From: Natronolimnobius baerhuensis
GTDB taxonomy: Archaea > Halobacteriota > Halobacteria > Halobacteriales > Natrialbaceae
Direction: 5' to 3'
Assembly (NCBI RefSeq): GCF_002177135.1
Contig: NZ_MWPH01000002.1
Location: 124,001 to 188,000 of the forward strand
Length of the DNA stretch: 64,000 nt
Below, one piece after another: positions 18,400 to 26,086 of the stretch. The notes under the pieces were generated by a model, which ran no database searches, was not told the origin of the DNA, and worked only from the letters and a program-made list of their open reading frames with translations. Position numbers and translations under genes: made by a program. Every line of letters starts with the position of its first letter. The first letter of the stretch is position 1.

Positions 18400-18849
18400 A
18401 TGGGAAATACGATTATTATCCCGACGGATGGGAGCGAATACGCTGAAAATGCAGCTGAAGTCGGATTCGACATTGCTGGAAAGATGGACGCGACGATTCA
18501 CGCACTCGCCGTCGGCGACCTAAATCTCACCCAAATTTCCTCAGTCGGCGGCCCACCGCCGAAAACGAAAGACGACGTCACCGAACTTGCCGCCGGCTGG
18601 GCGACAGACCTCGTCGAACTGGCCGAAGACGCCGCGCTCGAGGCTGAAGCAGTTGTCCGCGTCGGAAAACCAGCCGACGAAATCGCCACCTACGCGGGCG
18701 AGATCGACGCCGACATGGTCGTCATCGGAACCGCTGGCCGCAGCGGCCTCGAGCGTCGCCTTATTGGTAGTGTGACGAACGAAGTCGTTCAGACGGCTCC
18801 CGTTCCAGTTGTGACGGTTCGTCCAGACGGTTCGGTCGACGCAGCCTGA
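18400..18849 (+). CDS. Universal stress protein UspA
   Basis: 149 aa single-domain USP. It opens with IIIPTDGSEYAENAA and ends with the nucleotide-binding pattern GTAGRSGLERRLIGSVTNEVV (G-x2-G-x9-G-S), so ATP binding is likely. The start at 18400 (MGNTIIIPTDGS) is the family start; the frame is open upstream without homology. It is divergent from phoU. One of two stand-alone UspA genes in the window, besides the permease fusion. Confidence 0.92.
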   Translation: MGNTIIIPTDGSEYAENAAEVGFDIAGKMDATIHALAVGDLNLTQISSVGGPPPKTKDDVTELAAGWATDLVELAEDAALEAEAVVRVGKPADEIATYAGEIDADMVVIGTAGRSGLERRLIGSVTNEVVQTAPVPVVTVRPDGSVDAA

Positions 18850-18957
18850 GACGGCTGACAGTCGCCTCCCAAAACGCTCAAAATCGGGCCTTCAGCGCTG
18901 TCTCTCGGTTCGTCAGCGAGAACCGATGAACGCCGACGATATCCCCTCTGAGTGTCC

Positions 18958-20421
18958 CTATCCCTTGATATTGCAGACGGGGAACGTCCGCGCGACCTTG
19001 TCACCAATGCCGAGCGCATCCGAGACCCGGACAACCTCGTCGACGTCTTTGTAGACGCCCGGGGCCTCCTCGGCGACCGTTGCACCGGACTGTGCTTTGA
19101 CGTAGATCTGATCCTGTTCCTCGAGTTCGTCCTGGACGTCGCCGCCCCAGAACTCGTTTTTCGCTTGCGTGCGACTCATTAGCCGGCCAGCACCGTGGGC
19201 CGTCGATCCGAACGTGAGGTCCATCGAGTTCTCGCCGCCACGCAGGACGTAGCTGCCCGCGCCCATGCTGCCGGGGATGATCACCGGCTGGCCGACATCG
19301 CGGTAGGCGCTTGGAACCTCGGGATGACCGGCGGGGAACGCCCGCGTGGCACCCTTCCGGTGGACGTAGAGTTCACGTTCCTCGCCCTCGACAGTGTGTG
19401 TCTCCTTCTTTGCGATATTGTGAGCCACATCGTACAACAGGTCCATCTCCATCTCCTCCCACGAGCGGTCGAAGACGCGCTCGAAGACCTTGCGCGTGCG
19501 GTGCATAATGAGTTGGCGGTTGACCCACGCGAAGTTGATCGCCGCGTTCATCGCCCCGTAGTAGTCTTCTGCGAGTTGGGAGCCCGCCGGAGCCGCTGCG
19601 AGTTCCTTGTCCGGCAACTCCTCCAGGAGGCCCTGATGTTGCTGTTCGATCTTGCGCAGGTAGTCGTTACACGTCTGGTGACCCAGCCCGCGCGACCCAC
19701 AGTGAATGAGGACGACGATCTGGTCTTCCTCGAGGCCGAACGCCTCGCCTACCCCGTCGTCGAAGACGTCCGTGACGCGCTGGACCTCGAGGAAGTGATT
19801 CCCCGATCCGAGCGAGCCGATCTGGTTCTTCCCGCGGTCTTTGGCTTTCTGGGTCACTTTGTCGGGATCGGCGCTCTCTCGCCTCCCTTCGTCCTCGCAG
19901 TGCAAGAGATCGTCTTCGACTGCGTGGCCGTTCTCGAGTGCCCAGTCGACGCCGCGCTCAAGAATCTCCTCGACGGCGTCAATGCCGGACTCGACGATGC
20001 CGCCCCCGCCGAGACCTGACGGAACATTGGCAAACAGGGAGTCAACGAGTTCCTCCTCGTTCCCCTGGACCTCCTCGTACGTGAGGTTCGTCCGCATCAT
20101 TCTGACGCCGCAATTGATGTCATAGCCGACCGCTCCCGGCGAAATGCAGCCGTCCTCGGCGTCCATTGCGCCGACCCCGCCCACGGGGAAGCCATAGCCC
20201 TGATGGCCATCTGGCATACAGATCGCGTGGTTCGTGATCCCCGGCAAGTGGGTCGTATTTTGGAGTTGCTCGAGCGTTTTGTCATCCGAAATCTCCTCGA
20301 GCAGTGCTTCGCTGGCGAGGACGCGTGCGGGGACGCGCATGTCTCCCTCCTGTGGAACCTCCCAGACGAATTCACGCACCTGCTCGAGCGTGATGCCGTC
20401 GGCGTCGAACGTGTTGCTCAT
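18958..20421 (-). CDS. rtcB: RtcB RNA-splicing ligase
   Basis: 487 aa GTP-dependent tRNA ligase joining 2',3'-cyclic phosphate and 5'-OH ends of tRNA exon halves. Signature segments are PDGHQGYGFPVGGVGA, AVGYDINCGVRMM with the metal-binding cysteine, GSLGSGNHFLEVQ, HCGSRGLGHQ and the C-terminal STAHGAGRLMSRT with the guanylylated histidine; it ends ARTFPVCNIKG as usual. It ends 108 bases before the UspA stop. Its activator archease is 3.3 kb upstream on the same strand, with an insertion element and two genes between. Confidence 0.96.
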   Translation of the reverse strand: MSNTFDADGITLEQVREFVWEVPQEGDMRVPARVLASEALLEEISDDKTLEQLQNTTHLPGITNHAICMPDGHQGYGFPVGGVGAMDAEDGCISPGAVGYDINCGVRMMRTNLTYEEVQGNEEELVDSLFANVPSGLGGGGIVESGIDAVEEILERGVDWALENGHAVEDDLLHCEDEGRRESADPDKVTQKAKDRGKNQIGSLGSGNHFLEVQRVTDVFDDGVGEAFGLEEDQIVVLIHCGSRGLGHQTCNDYLRKIEQQHQGLLEELPDKELAAAPAGSQLAEDYYGAMNAAINFAWVNRQLIMHRTRKVFERVFDRSWEEMEMDLLYDVAHNIAKKETHTVEGEERELYVHRKGATRAFPAGHPEVPSAYRDVGQPVIIPGSMGAGSYVLRGGENSMDLTFGSTAHGAGRLMSRTQAKNEFWGGDVQDELEEQDQIYVKAQSGATVAEEAPGVYKDVDEVVRVSDALGIGDKVARTFPVCNIKG

Positions 20422-20525
20422 ACGCGATACTCACACTGCAACGGTGAAAGATGTTCGTCTCTCGGTCGCTGTCCTGTGATTCGCAGTTCGTTCGCAGACG
20501 TATCTATGGAATGGTACAACTCGTG

Positions 20526-20610
20526 TTTGACCCGTCGGTGGCTTGGTGACATCCTCCTCGCCGTAAACGGCGAGGCTTCCCGTACCGCAGGTGGGATATT
20601 TGCCGGTCTA
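20526..20610 (-). ncRNA. Predicted omega-RNA 3' part and guide of TnpB
   Basis: In characterised IS200/IS605 systems TnpB uses an RNA made from the 3' end of the element plus about 16-20 adjacent flanking bases. Here the right-end hairpin (20556-20575) and the conserved-looking GTGAC at 20546-20550 mark the probable element end, so the guide would be the minus strand of 20526-20545. This is inferred from family behaviour and not shown by the sequence itself. The 5' boundary, probably inside tnpB, is unknown. Confidence 0.4.
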
Positions 20611-21858
20611 CGACACGGCCTGTTCTCTCGTGTTGAACGTCCCGCTCTCGCGGTCGAACAGGTATGTCGATGGCTGTGCCACACAGCCGTTACTCCTATC
20701 CTCACCGTGAGGACTCGGAGTTATCTTCTGCCGCATATTCTCTGCCCCATTACAATCCGCGTTCCCGACCAACTCGCACGACGAGCAAACGTACAGGCCG
20801 CGTTCGACACGGTTCGACTTCGTGTCGTCACCACACCGTGAACAGGTCTTACTGGTGTCCCACTCGTTCTCCTTCAGCACCTCGACACCACGTATCTCGC
20901 CTTTGTATTCGAGGTACTGGTAGATGCGGTCGAACGCCCACGAGTGCAACTTCTTGTTGCCGGTCTTGCCCCAGTCGGACTCTCGTACGTCTTCGGGCCA
21001 ACTCACTGCGAGCGTCCCAACACCGCGCTCGACACACTCGGTAATAATCGTGTCCGTGAGGACGTGGTAGAAGTGTGTCTCTCGGTCAGCGAGTTTTCGA
21101 CGTGCCCACATTGACTTCTCTGATGGGCCGTTCTCACCCTCAGTATCGTACTCGGCTCGCGTAAAGTAGTGCTTGTCTTCTTTGAGCGAGTTGCCGGGGT
21201 AGAGAACGTATTCGTCGGGGAATGCGACCGTGGCGAGGTTTTTGATGCCGAGATCGATTCCCGCCACTTCGCCGTCTGCGGAGTCGGTGGTTTCGAGTTC
21301 GACTTTGCAGACGAAGTGCAGTTCCCACCCGCCCCCATTCCAGACAGCACGAACGTTCTGCACTTTGTTGACTTCTGCGAGGTCAACGTCTGGTCGGGTC
21401 TGATACTCACAGAGGATGAAGTCCGAAAAGTGTTCTTTGAGGTTCTTCCCCTTTGAGAGTCGGACGCGGTTGTTTTCGGGGTCGTGTTTGAACCCGTCTG
21501 CTTTGAATGTGACCGTGCTTCGTGGCCGGGTGTCGCCGTGTTTGCGGTAGCCGGGTGGATTCGCCTCTGGTTCTTTGTGTCGCAGGTCGAACCACGACTG
21601 GAAAGCGTCAGAAAGTTCTTCGATGACTTTCTGACTGGATTGTGCGTTCAGGTCTTTCCAGCACGACTGGTTCTTCATGTACGATTTCAGCACGCCTTCG
21701 TCTGGGATCTCGCCGGTCGCATCCCAGATACGGTCGGCTGTCCAGCGTGCAACATTCCAGATTTTTGAGGCGGAGCCTCCGAGCGAATCGAGGCCATCGC
21801 AGACCTGTCGGTGGTTCTGGATGGAACCAACGTAAGTGCGAGTGACCTCAATCGCCAT
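20608..21858 (-). CDS. tnpB: TnpB RNA-guided nuclease
   Basis: 416 aa. The N-terminal wedge region is followed by a RuvC-like nuclease: motif I VAGIDLGIKN (Asp202), a zinc ribbon CSRC (339-342) with CSSC (358-361), and motif III NADCNGAEN (Asp368). The motif II glutamate is unclear: the strand reads TLAVSWPEDVRES, with Glu289 displaced from the usual place. The length is normal for a full TnpB. A leaderless promoter (TATA at 21881-21890) and a 15-bp palindrome at the start codon precede it. Role: guide-directed DNA cleavage that keeps the element in the genome. Confidence 0.9.
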   Translation of the reverse strand: MAIEVTRTYVGSIQNHRQVCDGLDSLGGSASKIWNVARWTADRIWDATGEIPDEGVLKSYMKNQSCWKDLNAQSSQKVIEELSDAFQSWFDLRHKEPEANPPGYRKHGDTRPRSTVTFKADGFKHDPENNRVRLSKGKNLKEHFSDFILCEYQTRPDVDLAEVNKVQNVRAVWNGGGWELHFVCKVELETTDSADGEVAGIDLGIKNLATVAFPDEYVLYPGNSLKEDKHYFTRAEYDTEGENGPSEKSMWARRKLADRETHFYHVLTDTIITECVERGVGTLAVSWPEDVRESDWGKTGNKKLHSWAFDRIYQYLEYKGEIRGVEVLKENEWDTSKTCSRCGDDTKSNRVERGLYVCSSCELVGNADCNGAENMRQKITPSPHGEDRSNGCVAQPSTYLFDRESGTFNTREQAVS

Positions 21859-21872
21859 ACATAGTCTATGTA
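21858..21872. promoter_or_regulatory. Palindrome at the tnpB start codon
   Basis: TACATAG and CTATGTA flank a single central base, a perfect 7+1+7 inverted repeat whose first base belongs to the tnpB ATG. It covers the likely transcription start, a good place for a dimeric repressor. Confidence 0.5.
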
Positions 21873-21880
21873 GCTGAAAC

Positions 21881-21890
21881 GATAAAATAG
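21881..21890 (-). promoter_or_regulatory. TATA box of tnpB
   Basis: CTATTTTATC on the minus strand, centred about 28 bases before the tnpB ATG; the surrounding DNA is the most AT-rich of this locus. Confidence 0.55.
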
Positions 21891-22024
21891 TTTGGGTTAG
21901 CGTTGAATATCCAGTCTGCTATCGAGCGGTGGTTTGCGTAGTTGAGTGACGCGATTCACGCCCGGCGTAAACGCCGGGATTCTCTCGCTGTCAGAAGATA
22001 GTAATTTCGTCCCTCGGAGACGAT

Positions 22025-22465
22025 ATGCACAGACGTCGATTCCTCGCAGCGGCCTCGAGTGCTTCCGTGGGCGCAACAGCGGGCTGTCTCGAGCGCCTGC
22101 CAGTCATTGGATCGGGCGTCAGCACGGACTTCGAACTCGAGTCCACCGGGTACGATATCGACGACGAGCCAGCGGTGACTATCGACGGCGAGACAGTTGT
22201 CGCCGAGGGAACGGTTCAATACGGCTCGAGCAAGTGCGGGACGGTCGAGTTGGCCCACGCTGCATACGAAGACTCACAGGATCGACTCGATGTGCTCGTC
22301 GTCGCGGCCGACGATTCGGGGTTCACCATGGCCTGTACGGACGATCTCGTCGCATCCGGCTATCGACTCGAGGCCACAGTCTCTGGCCGACTCCGGCGGG
22401 TTTCGGTGACGGAACATCACGTGTTCGGTGAGACGTACTCGACGACGGCGTCGGAAAACGGGTGA
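22025..22465 (+). CDS. Tat lipoprotein of unknown function
   Basis: 146 aa. Signal MHRRRFLAAASSASVGATAGC with a twin arginine and a lipobox cysteine near residue 21. The mature part is a single small domain of about 120 residues, mostly strands, with two cysteines (SSKCGTV and TMACTDD) that could pair. I do not recognise the family. It lies right next to the left end of the tnpB element and converges on the DoxX gene, with palindrome family 1 copy B between the stops. Confidence 0.75.
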   Translation: MHRRRFLAAASSASVGATAGCLERLPVIGSGVSTDFELESTGYDIDDEPAVTIDGETVVAEGTVQYGSSKCGTVELAHAAYEDSQDRLDVLVVAADDSGFTMACTDDLVASGYRLEATVSGRLRRVSVTEHHVFGETYSTTASENG

Positions 22466-22534
22466 TACTACTGGATAACAGTCAGTGACGATTTTTGACG
22501 GCCGAAAATCTGTCACTCGTTTTGTCCGGCAGTA
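22466..22534. repeat. Dispersed palindrome family 1, copy B
   Basis: 69-bp imperfect palindrome nearly identical to 13842-13919 (shared blocks ACAGTCAGTGACGAT and AAAATCTGTCACTCGTTTTGTCC, each written here within the 69 bases). It starts immediately after the stop of the lipoprotein gene and ends four bases before the stop of the convergent DoxX gene, the same setting as copy A. Confidence 0.8.
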
Positions 22535-22538
22535 TGAG

Positions 22539-23687
22539 TTACTCCGTAGTTGCCTCGGTTGGTGTCGCATCCGCCCGCTCGGCATCAGTTGCGAGGCGCT
22601 CGAGTGTGCCGTCGATGGCGTAGGGACCGCCACCAGTAATCAACAGCGCGGAGGCCATCCCGAACAACGCGACGTGAGCGAGGACGGGGTCGTCAGGGAG
22701 CGCAAAGAGCGTTAGCGTGAACATCGTAATCGCGGTCGCCGCGCTCGCGCGGGTGAAAAAGCCGAGAATGAGCGCGATGCCGAGTGCTGTTTCGGCGAGG
22801 CCGGCCCCCATCACCCACAGTTCCGGCGCGACGGGGATGACTGCAGTCAGGTCGTATCGGTCGACAACCGCGAGTGCGAGTGCTGGCTGGAGGAGTTTCT
22901 GGGTCACCCCGAGGAAGATGAACGTGGTACCGAGGCCGAGTCGTACGACTGTCGGGAACAACCGCTCGTAGGGGTCGATCCGGGACTGAAATGCGTCTGC
23001 CCAGTCGTGAACCGGGTCCAGTTTCCGGTAGACCGTGCCCCGCGTGCCTGCGATGCGTTGCAGGACGTGATCTGCGCTCGGCCGGCCGCTGCCGATGAGG
23101 GCAAGTGCGGCGAATCCACCGATGAACTCGAGTTGGAGCAAAAGCGTCGGCCAGATGGCGACGCCGACGAGATACGTCGCAAGTCCGACCAGCGCGACGA
23201 GTCGCGTCGCGAAGCCAAAGAGCAGCAGAAAGCCGAGTCCGACCTGCAAGAGTCGAAGGTCCACCTCGAGTGCGGGGCTGATGAAGTAGCCACTAAAGCC
23301 CGCGCCGATCAGCGGAATGCCAAGCGAGATGCGAAGCAGCCAGGGGACGTAGTCACTGTACTCTCGCATGGCAAAGCGAAACACGCCGATATCCTGCTGG
23401 AGCGGGCGGATGGCGAGATAGCCGCCGAGAACGGCGAGAGTCGCGACTGCGCCGCCGAGCAGCGGCCCGACGACGAACGGATCAGTCAGCGCCTCGGTAA
23501 GAAACTCCACGAGGCCGACGTCCTGTTCCTCATCGACAACGTACTCCTCGTGTGCGCTTACGGACGATGTCGCGACGAGCAGACTCGAGAGGGCGATGAG
23601 GGTCACGATCCAGGCGCGGTACAGCCGTGTGTACTCGCGGGGCTGCGAGCCGCGGGAACGGGACTGAAAGCGAGTGGATGCGATCAC
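22539..23687 (-). CDS. Tandem DoxX-like membrane protein
   Basis: About 382 aa from a GTG at 23687; the frame is open to an ATG at 23801, but that would overlap the archease 3' end. The N-terminus has a signal-like segment AWIVTLIALSSLLVATSSVSA. Two four-helix DoxX-type modules follow: VPWLLRISLGIPLIGAGFSGYF and later VVRLGLGTTFIFLGVTQKLLQP, each with further helices. DoxX proteins are poorly understood, linked to quinone, thiosulfate or redox-stress functions. The very start is uncertain. Confidence 0.8.
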   Translation of the reverse strand: MIASTRFQSRSRGSQPREYTRLYRAWIVTLIALSSLLVATSSVSAHEEYVVDEEQDVGLVEFLTEALTDPFVVGPLLGGAVATLAVLGGYLAIRPLQQDIGVFRFAMREYSDYVPWLLRISLGIPLIGAGFSGYFISPALEVDLRLLQVGLGFLLLFGFATRLVALVGLATYLVGVAIWPTLLLQLEFIGGFAALALIGSGRPSADHVLQRIAGTRGTVYRKLDPVHDWADAFQSRIDPYERLFPTVVRLGLGTTFIFLGVTQKLLQPALALAVVDRYDLTAVIPVAPELWVMGAGLAETALGIALILGFFTRASAATAITMFTLTLFALPDDPVLAHVALFGMASALLITGGGPYAIDGTLERLATDAERADATPTEATTE

Positions 23688-23757
23688 TGTCGAGCGTACA
23701 TCAAGTGGCGCCAATAAGCTTCGTACGGCGACAAGCTCTTTCGCCGTGACGAAGCAC

Positions 23758-24204
23758 CTAGACGTCAAAAACAACGTAGGCGGACCAGCCATCGCCGTCA
23801 TCGATGCGCTCGAGTGTCATTTCGGAGTAGGTGACGGCCTTGATCTCGCGGGCATCGATGGCAGACAGTGGGACGCCGCGAGCGCTGGCCTCGAGCGTCC
23901 ACTCGTCGGCACCAGTGGCGTTGTCGTCCGCCGAAGCGTGCTGTATCGACTCGACGCAGTGGTCAACCGGCAGTTCGACGCGCACGTCTCGCAGGTAGAT
24001 CAGTTCGTCGAGGTAATCGAACAATAGCGCCTCGCGACTCTCTGCGGAGACAGTTAGAGAGAAGCGCTCGCCCGTGTCGGCCGGAACGTCATCGCACGAC
24101 GCGGCGGCCAGCCCGTCCGCGACAGCCGAAACGACCGCCTCGAGTGTGTCACCGGTTGCGGCGACTGCGATATCTGCTGTGTGATCACGGAGTTCGTACG
24201 CCAT
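23758..24204 (-). CDS. Archease (RtcB activator)
   Basis: 148 aa. It opens MAYELRDHTADIAV, the archease signature with the conserved aspartate, and closes with KAVTYSEMTLERID and a terminal FDV. Archease helps RtcB form its guanylylated state and turn over, so it works with the ligase at 18958-20421. The start at 24204 is the family start. Upstream of rtcB on the same strand but not adjacent. Confidence 0.93.
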   Translation of the reverse strand: MAYELRDHTADIAVAATGDTLEAVVSAVADGLAAASCDDVPADTGERFSLTVSAESREALLFDYLDELIYLRDVRVELPVDHCVESIQHASADDNATGADEWTLEASARGVPLSAIDAREIKAVTYSEMTLERIDDGDGWSAYVVFDV

Positions 24205-24313
24205 TGGAGAGGCTTCGGGAAGCGGTCTGGTATGTTCGTCGGTTCCGCTGTTGCAGTCTCTTCTCGCGCCGAATATATCGCTCAATGTAGATGTTCCGAT
24301 CTATAGGCGGTGG

Positions 24314-24323
24314 AATTATATTG
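24314..24323 (+). promoter_or_regulatory. TATA box of the GNAT gene
   Basis: AATTATATTG centred 28 bases before the GTG at 24346; it supports a leaderless mRNA with a GTG start. Confidence 0.5.
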
Positions 24324-24345
24324 GCAACAGTGTTAGGAAGGGGTA

Positions 24346-24822
24346 GTGAGCGTCAATATCGACAGTCGCGTCGTCGCGCCGGGCAGCGACGACTTCGTCG
24401 AGGATGCCTGGGACCTCAAAGAGCAGATCAACAGGCAGGAAGGCGTCCTCAAGCAGCGACGCGACTTCTTTACCGATGCCTATCGACGCTCGACGGTATA
24501 CTGTTACGTACAGGACAGCGATTTCGTCGGCTTTGCGGCCGTTCGACGCGACGGCTACATTCTCTTTCTCGCGGTCGATCCCGACTACCGTGGCAACGGA
24601 ATCGGCAAACGCCTCGTTGCCCGCGTCGCCGACGACCACGATACCATCACCTGTCACGCACGCACGAGCAACGAAAACGCACTCCAGTTCTACGAACACC
24701 TCGGCTTCGAAATCAAACGCCGGATCGACAACTACTACGAGGACAGCGGCGACGCCTACTACCTGAAACTCGGCTCCGACGTCGGGATTACGGATCGACT
24801 GTCGGATCTCATCCGGCGCTAA
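24346..24822 (+). CDS. GNAT-family N-acetyltransferase
   Basis: 158 aa. The acetyl-CoA-binding motif A is LAVDPDYRGNGIGKRLVARV (about 75-95), followed by ARTSNENALQFYEHLGFEIKRRI (motif B), as in RimI-like enzymes. The substrate is unknown. The GTG start is supported by the TATA box 28 bases upstream. It lies 88 bases before priS on the same strand. Confidence 0.9.
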   Translation: MSVNIDSRVVAPGSDDFVEDAWDLKEQINRQEGVLKQRRDFFTDAYRRSTVYCYVQDSDFVGFAAVRRDGYILFLAVDPDYRGNGIGKRLVARVADDHDTITCHARTSNENALQFYEHLGFEIKRRIDNYYEDSGDAYYLKLGSDVGITDRLSDLIRR

Positions 24823-24910
24823 TCGGCCCCTGGCCCACTGCCAGAGAGATCGTCACGAGCACCAACATTCGGCAGGATTATACGGACCCACCCCCGACCA
24901 CTCGAGTCGT

Positions 24911-26086
24911 ATGGAGGAGCGAACGCGAGCGTATCTGCGGGGGCGATTTCGTGACCATTACCGCCGGACGGAGATTACACCGCCACCTGCAGCCAACGAA
25001 CGCGAGTGGGGCTTTATCCCCTGGACTGAGGGGCCAGATACAACCATGGTCCGTCACCGTTCGCTACTCGAGTTAGGCGATCTCTCCGAATTTCTCGTCC
25101 GAAAGCGCCCGCGCCACGTTTACTTCTCCGCGGGACACTTTCGGGATCCGGGCGCGAGTTCGATGCACGCCAAAGACTGGCAATCTGCCGATCTCGTCTT
25201 CGATCTCGACGCTGACCACCTCCCGAACGTCACACTCGGCGAGGATTCCTACGCGGAGATGCTTGCAACGTGTAAAGATGCCCTCATCCGATTGCTCGAG
25301 TTCCTCGAAGACGACTTCGCATTCGAAGATATGCAGATCGTCTTCTCGGGTGGCCGGGGCTACCACGTCCACGTTCGCGATACGAACATCCTCGAACTCG
25401 ACCGCGAGCACCGCCGTGAAATCGTCGACTACGTTCGCGGCATCGGCCTCGAGTACGAGGAACTGATTGAGACTGAAACCGTCGCCGGACTCGGGCGAAA
25501 GACGCCCACCGAGCGCCGAACATTGCAGATCGAGGGCGGCTGGGGCAAACGAACCCACGAACACTTCATGGCCTTCGTCGACGAGTTGCTCGCGATGGAC
25601 GAAGACGACGCCCTCGAGCGCTTGCAGGCGTTCGACGGCATCGGCGAGGGGAAAGCCACGGCGACGCTCAATGCCGCCCGGAACAACCGCGAGGGCCTCG
25701 AGTCGGGCAACGTCACCGTCCACACGGCCGTCTCCCAACTTGCCGAACGCTTCGCACAGACGGCTGTCGAACGGGACAACGCGCCGATTGACGAGCCGGT
25801 CACGACTGATACGAACCGGCTTATCCGCCTGCCCGGCAGTCTCCACGGCGGCAGCGGCCTGAAGACGGTTCGACTCGAGCGTGACGAGATTGCGGATTTC
25901 GACCCGCTTACCGACGCAGTCCCCAAGACGTTCACAGGCCAAGAGATCGCTGTCGACGTGACTCAGGGTGGGGAGGTCGACCTCGGAGGAGATAGTTTTA
26001 CAATCGCGGCGGGTGACCAGTCACTCCCAGAGTACGTTGCCGTCTTCTTGATGGCTCGTGGCAGGGCAGAAAAGGAAACAGAATGA
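24911..26086 (+). CDS. priS: DNA primase small subunit
   Basis: 391 aa catalytic subunit of the archaeal/eukaryotic-type primase. The metal-binding carboxylates are in DLVFDLDADH (Asp98 and Asp100), the SGGRGYHVHV motif binds nucleotide, and IRLPGSLHGGSG is the later conserved block. It makes RNA/DNA primers together with PriL, which is not in the window. Its last four bases (ATGA) overlap the GINS start, so the two replication genes are translationally coupled. Confidence 0.95.
   Translation: MEERTRAYLRGRFRDHYRRTEITPPPAANEREWGFIPWTEGPDTTMVRHRSLLELGDLSEFLVRKRPRHVYFSAGHFRDPGASSMHAKDWQSADLVFDLDADHLPNVTLGEDSYAEMLATCKDALIRLLEFLEDDFAFEDMQIVFSGGRGYHVHVRDTNILELDREHRREIVDYVRGIGLEYEELIETETVAGLGRKTPTERRTLQIEGGWGKRTHEHFMAFVDELLAMDEDDALERLQAFDGIGEGKATATLNAARNNREGLESGNVTVHTAVSQLAERFAQTAVERDNAPIDEPVTTDTNRLIRLPGSLHGGSGLKTVRLERDEIADFDPLTDAVPKTFTGQEIAVDVTQGGEVDLGGDSFTIAAGDQSLPEYVAVFLMARGRAEKETE

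Larger units (their letters stand above)
20546..21995 (-). mobile_element. IS200/IS605-type element with tnpB only
   Basis: About 1.45 kb. Two subterminal hairpins in the same orientation frame tnpB: CCTCGCCGT-AA-ACGGCGAGG at 20556-20575 behind the gene and CCCGGCGT-AA-ACGCCGGG at 21961-21978 before it. Both have GAA before the stem and GTCAC after it on the tnpB strand. Same-orientation hairpins are typical of this family, which transposes as single strands. No tnpA is present, so movement would need a transposase in trans. Exact ends are uncertain by 10-20 bases, mainly on the left-end (21980-22000) side. Confidence 0.7.
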
